Below are positions 35,693 to 47,200 of a stretch of 64,000 bases of DNA, piece by piece (within the stretch, counting starts at the first letter, position 1; the number at the start of each line of letters is the position of its first letter). The translations under genes were made by a program, and so were the position numbers. The notes beneath the pieces are model-generated. The model saw only the letters and a program-made list of their open reading frames with translations. It ran no database searches and was not told the origin of the DNA. This DNA is from Sequoia sempervirens (lineage: Eukaryota > Streptophyta > Pinopsida > Cupressales > Cupressaceae). The stretch lies in NCBI GenBank assembly GCA_007258455.2, contig VDFB02358134.1, positions 213,861,314 through 213,925,313 on the forward strand, read 5' to 3'.

Positions 35693-37374
35693 CTTGCATT
35701 CACCTAAATATCCTTTTTTATTTTATCTTTTTCTTTGTCTTTTATGTGCGTATCGTGTTCCCTTGTATCATGCATTTGATATTTTCTCTCTTCGTACACT
35801 TCTATTTGTCACTCTATTCTTCTATTTGTTCTACATTATTTTTTTCTTTTGTTTTTTGTTCTTTATTTGAGGATGACACAAAGCGTAGAGATGCCCTATG
35901 TCTCTTCCATGTTGACCCAAAAGGTCCTTGTATTTTTCTCTTTTTTTTGTGTTTTCCTTTTAGGGATGATGCAAAGCATTGAGATGCCCTATGTCTCTTC
36001 CATGTTGACCCAATCAATCCCTTTTTCTTTTGTTTTCCTTTTAGGGATGATGCAAGGAATTGAGACCAAAATGTCTCCTTCATGTTGACCCAAAAGCTTT
36101 CTCATTTTCTTTTTCCTTTTCTTTTTCTTTCTTTTCGCTTGTGTTTTCTTTTTGGGGACGATGCAAGGCATTGAGACTGCAATGTATCTTCCATGTTGAT
36201 CCAAAATGGATTTTCTTTTTCCTTGGTTTTTTCTCTCTTTGTGTCATTCTTCCAGTTCTATGTGCTTTGGGGAATGATGACAGTTTTGAGCTCTTTCATA
36301 AAAACATTGCAGCAACGAGCATATTGACCCCAAATCCATAGATCCCTTATGTGTTTGGTGTGTTTTCTTTTCTGGGGGGCATTTCCCTTTCTTTTCATTT
36401 TCCTTGAAATGACGCAGCCTAGCTTTGAAACATATGGCTTGGCATAGGCCTTTTTGAGTTGGCTCTCATGTCTTGTTTTTCATTTTCTTTCTTTCTCTAC
36501 TTTAAAGAAATTTCTCACAAAATGATGTGTAGTAATTCCTTTAAAGTGGGGGGCATACATTACCACTATTTCATTTGCATTCTTAGTTCCTAGTGTAGCC
36601 TTTTCATTTGCGTGGTGCGTTTGTCACTTTATGGATGACATTGGGTGTGATGTCCTTCATAAGTGTGATCTATCTTAGCATATTACATTCCTCTTGGTGG
36701 CCTGATGCGACACACTACATACCCTAAGTTGTGAATATACTATACTTTGATTGGTCCTCTCTTGGAGACATTAGACACAATGTTCCCTAAGTGACTAACC
36801 TTGTTTGAACTAAACAAGACTCCTTTGAACATCTTTTAGATTTTTTTCATTTTTTCCACCTTGCATAATGCAGCTTGCATCACTGTGGTACCCTTGTCTT
36901 TTTTATCATTTATTTTGCTTTGTGGCACCTTGTTAAAGTTATCAATGGGTATAACTTTAATATGGTTTAGCAGGAAGCCCACCTATCGGCATGACTTTTC
37001 CCCATAGCCACTTTTGTGTTTGTAAGTGCATACCAACTAGTGTATGTATCTTACTTTTTGGGCCTTCTCACCCCATGGACAACCTGAAGTTCTGTGGCCC
37101 CAGAGTGAGTACACATTTTCTTTTTCAAAATAACTAGCCTAGATCTCTTTTCACAACTAGTTGGATTAACGATCGAAGCTTCATCCAATTTTTTTCAACA
37201 CTTGTGTGTTCCTTTGTTCTTATGTCTAGTTTGTCATGGGATCTTCATCCTGGGGGATTGATCATCCCTCTTGATTGTTGTCATTCCATCTTGCTAACGT
37301 AAGTACATTTGAACCCTCCCCTCGATGTTCATGGCTACTTTAGTGAAATTTTAAAGTAGGTTCATCCTCTCACT
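35693..37374 (+). other. Non-coding region replacing RT and integrase
   Basis: T- and C-rich sequence with no pol motif in any frame. It contains the tandem units at 35871-36230 and, further on, many TTTTCTTT runs. Frames on both strands here come from composition. Confidence 0.65.
35871..36230 (+). repeat. Four spaced copies of an approximately 50-bp unit
   Basis: Cores start near 35871, 35964, 36043 and 36155. Each reads like GGATGATGCAAAGCATTGAG followed by TGTCTCTTCCATGTTGACCC, and they are separated by T-rich spacers of unequal length. Confidence 0.8.
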
Positions 37375-37389
37375 AAAGTGGGGGCTAAA
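37375..37389 (+). promoter_or_regulatory. Polypurine tract of the central element
   Basis: AAAGTGGGGGCTAAA touches the TGTGTCATA start of the 3' LTR. Confidence 0.75.
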
Positions 37390-38981
37390 TGTGTCATAGA
37401 AAAATGGTCGCTTGGCATTTTCATGGCCTTTTCGGCCCTTTTTCATGGTGTTGGAACTATGTTGCTCTGATTTTATGCTGTAACATGGCTTGAACATGTT
37501 TATTTAGGTATTAAAATTCAAACAACGACATCTTGTGAAGGTGTTGTGAAGTTTTGTAAGACATGTCTACATTCTTCTAGACTCTATTTAATGCATTTCA
37601 CCTAAAAATCACCTTTTCATCACTAAACAAGTCCTATTTTGAAGTGTTGTAAAGTCTTGTAACAAACTTTCACACTTTTCTAGGCATATTTTCACTATTT
37701 ACACCTTGCTCATGCTTTATTTTGTCTCCCCATGCCCTCGTAAGTTATAATTAAGTGTATTTTTGTATATTATCCTGAAAAACAACATTAAATACAACAT
37801 ATTTCCCGACACATGTTTTTAGGTCCTAGGTGGGACCCATTCGCCATGGGTGGCGAATGAGTCCCCCTTGGCCCCAAATTTAAAATATTTCAAATTTTCT
37901 TTCGGGATTTTACTCAAAAACACTTGATGTCAACCTGTGATGAGGTATGAACGGATACTAAGGCACAAGAATTGTATAAATAAGTGTTTTTCATCCTCCA
38001 ACATTCATAATCAATCTCAAGAATTCAAGCATTTTACATCAACAATTCAAGCACTATTCAAGCAGTTTGAAGTTGCCATTGACATTACTTCAAACTTGCA
38101 TCATCAAGGGTTAGGTAAGTTGATAGCACTTGCATGTTATTAGTTTATCTTTCTCTTTTATTCCATTATCTTTTCAAGGGTTTAATTACCAAAAGTGGGG
38201 TTTGACCAAGGCAAACCCCTATCCACTAACCCTAATCATGTTTCCCCTATTGCATGTTTGCTTGAAGCCTTTTGTATGCATATTTGATAGGTTATTAGAT
38301 GTTGAAGATTGATTTCCAAGTCAACTAGGTGTTTCAAGTCAACATTAGTCAATTTCAAGCTTGGAGAGAGTTATTTGTCTATTTTCTACAGAACTGACTT
38401 CGGCAACCCGACAAGAAGACTTTTCCAAATCTGGTGTTCTAGAGTTGTCTCCTAATCTTTTAGAAATTTTGGAGAGGATTGATTCACTACCTATGGTGAA
38501 TGAGTCCCACCTTAGGATTGAAAATCTGAATTTTTTTAGATTTTGGATACTAGCAGACAGAAACCAGCTCCTGACACTTTTTCACCAATATGAGGACTAA
38601 TTCACCACCCTGGGTGAATGAGTACCACTGTGAAAAATTAGTAATATACATTAGCATTTAGAACACTCTAAATTCATCACAATTCATCCAATTGCACTCA
38701 GATTCATCCCTATACTTTCTGTTTTGCATTATTTCTTCATTTACATAGTTGTTTGCATATCACAATGTGTTTTCAAACATAACTTAAATTGCACTTTTGC
38801 ATTCGTTTCCATTCATCTAGGTCAATCAATTGCATTTAGTTAAGTCCATTTACATTAAACAACATTGCACACATCCTAATTTGAGTGAATCATTAGCATT
38901 TTTGGCCCTATCTCTCTCCTTTTAGGTGAAAAACCCTAGAAGTGCAAGAGTAGAATTAGGGTCCCAAAAATCAATGTTTTA
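37390..38981 (+). repeat. 3' LTR of the central element
   Basis: 1592 bp. Carries the TATA box at 37975 and hairpins at 37831-37866 and 38594-38627, and is followed by GGTTA (38982-38986). It has diverged visibly from the 5' LTR by substitutions and small indels. Confidence 0.92.
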
Positions 38982-38986
38982 GGTTA

Positions 38987-40187
38987 ATGTTCTAAAATAT
39001 TCATGGTACTTTCTCCTATGGATTAGTTTTAGTCATAGTTCAACATCGGCATTGAGATACATAAAGCTTCCAAATTCTTTCATCATATCATTCCCTCTTA
39101 TGGGGGGAATTTCTTATGTTTCTTTATGATGGATGGTGTACTTTGGGGGTCTTATGGAGTCCTCCATCTTTCATCACTTGGTTGCATTCTCTATTTATTT
39201 TGCATTGCATATGTATATAGGTACCTAACATGGCCTTGTAGTTGGGACCCATTCATGCTTTCATGGACCCATCCTTGCATTATTTGCATGTTTCTTATTC
39301 TCCCTAAGTTGCACTTAAGAGGAGTTGTTGGTGTAATTAAAAATATTTAACTACACTTTATTAAGTTTACTTATGTCCTAATTAGGTTTTACCTAAGTTA
39401 GGGTTTTGCATCTTTCTTTATAAAAGAAATTTATCCCCTCTAATTCATCATTCTCAATAATATTAGTTACACATCTTTTGAAAATTGCTCTTGCATCTTT
39501 ATTTTTCTCCTTGTAGAAGGATAATCCAAGTTTTGTAGGTGATCTTGGTTTTATAGAGTTGATTGGAAACTCTATCAATTATTGTGAGCACTAGCACTTG
39601 CATGGCCTTCAAGCAATTATCAATTTCTCCTTATATGAGATGAGCCAAATGACTTCAGTCTAATAAGGAATGCAAATTTGAGTGGTAAATTACAACATTG
39701 TTATTTATCATTCATTTTTATCCATTTTCCTCTACAAGACCTAAGGTACAAAATTTACATCATTATCATCATAGTCTTTTGTGGAGGTGGAAACACTGAA
39801 ATTGGGTTTGAATGAGGGAAAAATCTATACAACACAACCCTTATTCCCTTGTCTCTCTCTTACAGGTTATAGGTTTGAAGTGGATTAAAGTGGATTGAAT
39901 ATCTCAAAGCATCAAAACCCTAGGACAAGCATTCAAACACCTTCTCTCATTGAATTATGGAAAATTTGATAAATCATAAATTGTCAGACTTTGGATCTAG
40001 ATTTTCATCATCAAAGGCTTGTAGACCTTGTTTTACCTACACTTTATTTCAATTGGTTTTTAGGTTTCAACCTTGACATCTTTTGACCGCACATAGCAAT
40101 AGATCAGAAAGATCCTTACCAAGAAAAATTTACCATCGTGTATGAATATTTTTTGAGATACAAAATAGTCAAATAACACAGAACACA
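38987..40187. other. Unassigned region, possible remnant LTR
   Basis: TGTTGGTGTAATTAAA at 39326 and TATAAAAG at 39419 look like the start and promoter of another LTR, but I found no matching end, partner or target duplication. No gene is seen. Confidence 0.35.
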
Positions 40188-41037
40188 CTAATGAATAATT
40201 CCCAGTTCTTTAAAACTAGAAATTTCCATTGAAAGATTGTTTTTCCTTTGAAACTTCTTATTGCTAGTTCTTAATTTCCAGTTAGTGTTCTTGAACCTTA
40301 CCAAGCATGACATGATCTTTTGGAGGAAACCAAATGTCTTAACTTTGAAGACAACATCCCTTATTTTTTTTGAGGAAAACATAACAATAAAAAATCCCTT
40401 TCCTTGATCTATGTAAAAAAATCATTGACTTCTGCCCAATTTTTGTCTACCCATTTAATCAGAACATTTTTGGTAGCATTAAAGTTCCAAAACTTACCAA
40501 TAATAGCTCTTTCTTGAAGATCCTTGATCTAATAGTTAAAATATTCCTCCAAGAATGTCACTTGGATGTTTCCTATTAGTCTTTTCTTACTTTTCAAAAC
40601 CTTGTTATTTTGCTTTACTAGCAACTTTTCAACTTTTTGTTGAAAGTGAGGACTTGGGTTCTCCTTGTTATATGGTTTGACAAGTTTTTTATTAGGATTT
40701 TGATACCACAATTTATCTTGGTAAAGGAGGATTGAAGGGGACACTAGAAGGGCTTGGTGTCAAAATGGATATGTTGTTGGGAAAGGTCGTAGGGTTCTTC
40801 CCACAATCCCATGTCTTTGAAAATGTGCTTGTGGGTCCCTATGTATAAACATTTTCCAGTCCACCAAACCCTTCCCACAATCCAATGTCTTTGGGGGAGT
40901 ACTTTCATGCCCCCATCATATACTTTGACCCAACTATTAATGATTCTTTGACCAGTATTTAAATTTCTAGTAGATCCTGCCATTTGGAGCCCCTTGCCAT
41001 GGCACATTTGTAAATCAAAATTTTGAAATTTTCCCAT
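40188..41037 (-). pseudogene. Broken minus-strand frame of unknown family
   Basis: Three minus-strand frames follow one another: 97 codons (41037-40744), 71 codons (40744-40529) and 64 codons (40382-40188). The first contains SWVKVYDGGMKVLPQRHWIVG and KHIFKDMGLWEEPYD, the second is Lys/Asn-rich. The Trp-rich first part looks protein-like rather than random. A LINE ORF1 or other element protein is possible, but I do not recognise it. Confidence 0.35.
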
Positions 41038-42148
41038 TAGAGGCTTCTCGCTTTTGTCAAAGGTTTCTCATTGACAATTTAACCTTGTTTACATCCATAT
41101 AGTTTATTGTTATACACCATCCAATCTTAGAACAATACAAAAAATTATTATATAAACATGTCAAATTTTAGTATTGTTATAATAATTTGTAAAAGAACCA
41201 ACTTGAATACAATATAATAACTTTTCTTTATTAATTTCAAATTTCTATTTCATCTTCAATTATTTTCATGCATTTTCCTTGTTTCTAAAGAAATAAAGCA
41301 ATGATTTGATAAATTTTTATTTTGTGTCTATCTTAACAGTGTTTCTCCTTTCTCGTTACATATATTTACTCCCACTACTTCAAAGAAATTTTAACATCTA
41401 ATAATAAGGAAAAAATCTATTGTTCCTTGGAAAAATCTATTATTCAATCCTTGCTTCTTGAGTTAAAAAATATGACCTGTGAAGAATACATTGATGATAA
41501 ATCGACAATTGTTTTCATCCTATGAGAATTCTATGCAAAGAGATAGTTCACATTAAATCAAAGTAACCTCATAATCAATGTGAGTTGCATTGAAGAATGA
41601 TCAATATCTTCTAAGCATAGGTATAATTATTCTCTATTTAAAGATGACTACTTGTTACAGCTAGTTATATATTAAACAAAAATAATATCCTCATAGTCAT
41701 CTTGATATAATTTCTCCAAGAAGCAATGAGTTGCAAATATTGAATGAAAAACAAAGTTTCAAATTCGATGATCTTTTTTATTTTCAAGTGTGTCTTCCTT
41801 CTCATGTTGAACAAGCACAATAAATGTGCAATATTTGTAAATATTCTAGGCTTTCCTTTCCAAGTTATTGACTACAACAAAAGCTATTGTTAATGGTTCA
41901 AAATATAGTTATTGCACTTCATCTATGTTACACAAATAAATACAAACTTTAATTGCATAATTATTTATTACCAATTATACTTAGAGGTAATGATTAAAAA
42001 TCATTGCACTTGGAGCATTAATTTTATAGTCCTCTTCATCATTATTGGAGTCTTATTAACTTTGAATTTATCTTTTGGAATGTTAATGGCACAAAATATA
42101 ATTATTCATATTTATTGACAATCTATTATATTTCTCAAGTGGACCTCC
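41038..42148. other. Unassigned AT-rich spacer
   Basis: No gene or repeat structure recognised. It ends where the right arm begins. Confidence 0.4.
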
Positions 42149-43290
42149 CCTATTGCCCTAAAACTTGATTGCAAAAATGTCCCCATATATCATATTATGA
42201 CACATATCATTTATTTCTTTAATTTACTTGATTTATTAACATATTGCTTGCTTTTTTTATAATCATTTTTTAATGTCAATCTGCATCTATAAATAGGACA
42301 ACATACATTATAATAGGCACATGATTATTTGAAATCAAATTATGTAACAACTACTCTATCGAGCAATAATTATTGTTAGGAACCTAACACAGTGTGTCTC
42401 TTGCTAAAAATAAAATATCGTCCTCCATAATCATAAATCCTATACCAAAAACTACCTCCAAAAAGTCCAAAATTTGAAAAACATCACTGATTGATTGATA
42501 TTATATTTAAATATAAAATAAAATAACCATCAAATAGTCAATAGTAATTTACACCTAAAGATCATCGTAGATCCGCTCATATACACTCATTTATACTTTC
42601 AAACGAAAATCAAGAGCATAATCATAGTGTGTCGATGTTCATGGATGGGAAAGCAGCTTCAAATATGTCTTCACCCTAGCAGTTCACTTGTTGTCTCACC
42701 AACGAAAAATTAACAAAGGAAGCAAATAATTACTGTCAGGGAACAGTAGAAACATTATAATATGTTCAGTTCTAGAATCATTTTAGTTGACTTGTAGAAA
42801 AAGTAAATAACACACTTGCAATCAGATCTTTGATTTGTAATAGATGGATGGAGATGGAGATGGAGATATATGAAAGACACATTAAACCATTTCTTTCTAT
42901 TTTTCCACACCAGACATAATGACTGTGTGATAATGGTGATGTTTGTAGGTGGGTTTGAATATCCATCTTCTTGGCCGTACCTAAACAAAGATGTGACGTT
43001 GTTGCCTCTGCTTCCAGTTTTTTTTGTTTTTCCACGTATACGTTTAGAAGCCAACATGTAAAACCTATGCTATTTTGGGCTTAGCACAGACAACAATGTT
43101 ATTCACTTGGTCATGAAAACATTAATTTTATTTCTAGCCTTAATCTTATTGGGATTAGAATGGATCATCTGATGTTTATGGTAGAGGGATTCTATTAGTG
43201 GACACTGAAAACAATAAGCATTAATATAAAATATGTGTACAATAATAAAACATATATTTGTAGGCACTTGTTTGATTTAGCCATTCATAG
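42149..43290. other. Inner end of right arm with diverged repeat unit C
   Basis: Mirror of 27776-28917. Unit C lies at about 42721-43196 on the opposite strand. No gene is seen. Confidence 0.6.
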
Positions 43291-44276
43291 TGTAGACATG
43301 CAAAACTAGCATCATGCATTTGATTAGGTCATATTCATCCATTCATCTTGAATAAATCAAGTTTATTTATCAATCTCCTAAAGTCACCAACTTATATTAA
43401 ATAAATCAAATTTGATCCTGACATCACCCTCCTTGATTAAATAAATCAATCCTTTATTTAATTAAGTCTAAAATCACCTTTCATCCCTTTTTAATTTAAA
43501 TAAATCAAAATATTCAATTCAAATGGGTCAAAGCATCTACTCATCATTAAGTTAATCTAACCCTGATTAACCTAATCTAACCACCCATCACATCCTCTAA
43601 CTTTTCCCACTTGCACCAATAAATCATTTTAATTCATTTATAAAATCAGTATTTTCCATCAACATGGCATCTTTGAGGAATATTCCCTCAAAATTGAATT
43701 CAAAAGCAAGTTGAAATGTACATCCAACAAGGAATTTAATGGGTCTTACATGTCTCTTACAAAGGTCAAAGTTAGCATTTAACTCTCAAATTCAAATTTG
43801 AATCTCCCCCTCTTTGGCACATTGACCAAAATGTGCTCATTCCTCAACCTATGACAAGATGACAAGTGTCCTCATCTCATTGGTCCAATATTTATCCCAA
43901 ATTTCTCTCTCATAAGCATTCTTTCAACTTGAGAATCTTTAAATAGAGGCTTCATTCTTCATCTTAGGATCCAAAAATCTTATGTAAAGTCACTCTCTTC
44001 AATTGAGAACTAATTTTGTCCATCCATATCATCTTCAAGGCAATTTTATCATTTAGCTTAGCAAAGGATTGGGAAAGGGCTTCTTTCCATAGAAGCACCA
44101 ATCCACTATGGGATAGGTTTGAGCATGCTTAGTCTTTTTGGTATTTTATCACTTTGTTTATTTAGCATGATTCAATATCTCATATGGATGCTTGATAATT
44201 TTCTATGTTTTAAAGTGATAATCATGCTAATGTGTGTGTGTTAGTTTTAGCCATTTGCAGATTTTCACCATCCACA
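43291..44276 (+). repeat. 5' LTR (right arm)
   Basis: Begins TGTAGACATG, ends CATCCACA, preceded by CATAG. Mirror of 26790-27775. Confidence 0.93.
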
Positions 44277-44280
44277 ATAA

Positions 44281-44294
44281 TGGCGCTAGGAGGG
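44281..44294 (+). promoter_or_regulatory. Candidate primer-binding site (right arm)
   Basis: TGGCGCTAGGAGGG, after a four-base spacer from the LTR end. Confidence 0.6.
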
Positions 44295-47200
44295 CATTTG
44301 ATTAGTATCATTTGAAAATATTAACTCTAAATTAGTCTCCTGAAGATGTTTTCTCAAGGGTATGTGCAAGATCATGATGGGCCAAAAAGTGGCAATATTA
44401 TGGGTATTTGTAGGGTATGTGGCTGACGACTTCTTTTTTACCCAAAATTAATGAAATGAAAAGGGTTTTTAGAGGAGATTCTTAGCTTTCCACCAATATA
44501 AATTATGCTTTAATTTGAATTTAATAAATTATTATTATTCATTTTCTATTAGAATTATGACTAAAGTCCTAATCAATAGGCTAATTGAAAAAAGTCTATA
44601 ACTTTCAAATGATATCACATTTTTTTAATCTAAAACATGTGTCACATTCTATGCTTCACATATTATAGGATTAAAAAAAGAAAAATTAAATTTCATAAAG
44701 TTTTGACCAAGTTAAGGTGGTCAGACATACAAGTTTTTATATTTTTAAAAAGTTGTAATAAAAAATTCATAATTAATTATTTACTTAGAAAAAAATTACA
44801 AAAAAAATATGCATCACATCCGGACATGAGTCCTCTACTTATATATAAAATATTATAAAAATATATTATCATTTTATTATGTTTAGGGTGGTCGATGTTC
44901 ACCTACTTCTTATTTTTCCTAAAATTTAAGTACCTTGCATTGAAATTTCAAATTTTCACCAAATAGATTTTATTTATTTTAAATAAACATAGTAGTTTAG
45001 AAACTACATTCAATTTTCTACAAATTTTGTTCTTCGATATTTTTGAAATAATATAGATAACTTATTCAAATTTTTATGTCAAGTTGTCTAACACTGATTT
45101 TTCTAAAAATTTTGCCACTTAAGGGCCTATTTTTTCCATGATGATCCTGCACATACCCTCAAGTCATAATGGTTTTTGTTGGATAGGAAATATAAACTGA
45201 CAATAGATTAGTTTTTTGCATATTCTTACATATGGTCAAAAAGCACATTTGTGTCTTCTGTTTTTCATCCAGCACTCTTTGATTTCCACCCAACACTTTT
45301 TGTGTTAATAGTGAAGTGATCAAGTCACTGGAAACCCCTCTATATGCTGTTATGTTTTATCTATCTTTCAAATTGGATAATCTTGTGTTGATATTATATG
45401 CTGCTGCATCTTATCTGTATGATTGATGGGAATAAAATTGACACAGTAGTATAAAATTTGACCACAATGGTGGCTCGTGTTTATGCTGTTGGAATTTTCC
45501 ATATGGTCCCTGCATTTACATCATGTCATAATTTTTCTTTTAGCTGACTGTCTCAAGGAAGTCGACCACTTTTTATTTGTTGATTTTCCTATCCAATACC
45601 TACACCTTTGATCCATCCAAATATCCTTTAGTCATATCATTCCATGAGGGGACTCTTTTGTTTTGAAAAGATAGTACAGGCGCCTCATCTAGATTTTTTT
45701 GATATTTTTGCATACTTGTTGATTAGCGCAGCTGTAACTCCAACGCCTAACAAGGGTGCTCCTTTTGTAGATTAGGATTTCTTTTTTTAATCTTGAATCA
45801 TTATGGCACCATAAGATAATGGATTGGGTTTTTCATTTACCTCACCATGAGCAAGTAGTTGTGTAATTTCATGTGTCTTGTAAACAGGGCTTAGTCAAAA
45901 TTATCATACTTATTGGACTTTCTGGATTAGTTAGTGGGTACCTTTTTCAAAATCTCCCAACAGGTAGACTCAAAGCCATCAATGGCCATCCACTCATTCA
46001 TAGTTTGCCTTGAAGAAATATTAGATGTCTTAAATGATAGGCTGTGAAAGTACTCTGCTATTTTTATTAAAGGTTGGTAAGTATCTTTTCCAGAAAGTCT
46101 ACATTTTTGTATCATTCACAATCAAATAAATTTTCTCCTATACAGTTGGTGTATTACAGTGAAGATCATGGTCAATCATATTGCAGCATCCATCGTATGA
46201 TATGGCACCATCAGATAATTGTGTTAACTTTATAATTCACTGCTTCTACCATTAATATCAATGAATTTCTATCACTGTTGCTTTTGTTTATCAGAAATAT
46301 TCTAAAGCAATAAATGTCTAGAAGTTTGCATTCATTTACATATCTTGCGCAAGATTTGGCTGCACTTACGTGTAAAAGAATTCACTTCAACTGCGTTGTT
46401 CTAGTTTCTTTTATGATGCTATTGGAATCTACGTACTCATAAAGTTTTGTTATGTTAAACAAAAGTCTCTCGTATCTTTGTAGGAGAACACTAACCTCAC
46501 AAATTTGCAGTGACACAATAAAATGTTAGGAATTTACTATCACCTATTGCAAATTTTGTGCCACCAATTGCATTTTCCTTTTCAGGGTTTTTGAGAGGTC
46601 AAAGTCATTGTTTGAAGTAATGAAAGTTTTAAGGTTCACATTTTTGGTGTATTTCTCTATCACATGGCTCGATAGCATAGCTCTATTCAAGACTCATCAA
46701 ACTCATTAGATGGATTAGAACACTGACCTCTTCCAAACCAATTAGATCAAATCTTTCTCATATCTCTACATTTGAAGTTGGTCATTATGTGCCTTCTTTA
46801 TCATTTGACTACTAGAGCACGAATATTAGGAAGCTTAGCCTTGTGTGCATGATATTTTTTTTCTTTTTATGATTTCTTTTGTAGGATTCAAACATTGGTT
46901 GTGGAAAACTAGACTTCTAAGGAGAACATTGTTAATCGTTTGGGCATGGACAACATAACACTGAAAAGGATTTTTATTCATGTGGTTTTGAATAATACAT
47001 CAATATTTTAAAAAAAAACCTTAATAACATCTTGAACCTTTAACTGTTATTCTTTATTGGCACACTCAGAATCTGGCGCTCACCAAATTGGAGAAGTGAA
47101 AAAATCAATGAGCATACATTTAGTCAAAAGATGTGACAGCATGTCGATACCAACCATGGTGTTTTACTCTATATTTCATATTTCATGGTGTAGCCAGGCC

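Larger units (their letters stand above)
30295..38981 (+). mobile_element. Complete 8.7-kb family-H Ty3/gypsy-like element lacking RT and integrase
   Basis: LTRs of 1580 and 1592 bp start TGTGTCATA. The 5' copy ends GTTTCA and the 3' copy GTTTTA (terminal C changed to T). Perfect GGTTA duplications flank it (30290-30294 and 38982-38986). TTTTGGTGAACC follows the 5' LTR, and AAAGTGGGGGCTAAA precedes the 3' LTR. The interior holds gag and protease-like remnants (about 33176-35692), then 1.7 kb of non-coding sequence where RT, RNase H and integrase would be expected. It would depend on another element for its enzymes. Orientation is plus. Confidence 0.92.

Noticed and set aside
35814..36341. Frames on both strands around the 50-bp repeat
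   Set aside because: They arise from repeat units and T-rich spacers; lysine- or phenylalanine-rich products with no conserved features.
39326..39760. A complete solo LTR starting TGTTGGTGTAATT
   Set aside because: A start and TATA box are plausible, but no CA end with matching target duplication to GGAGT could be found.
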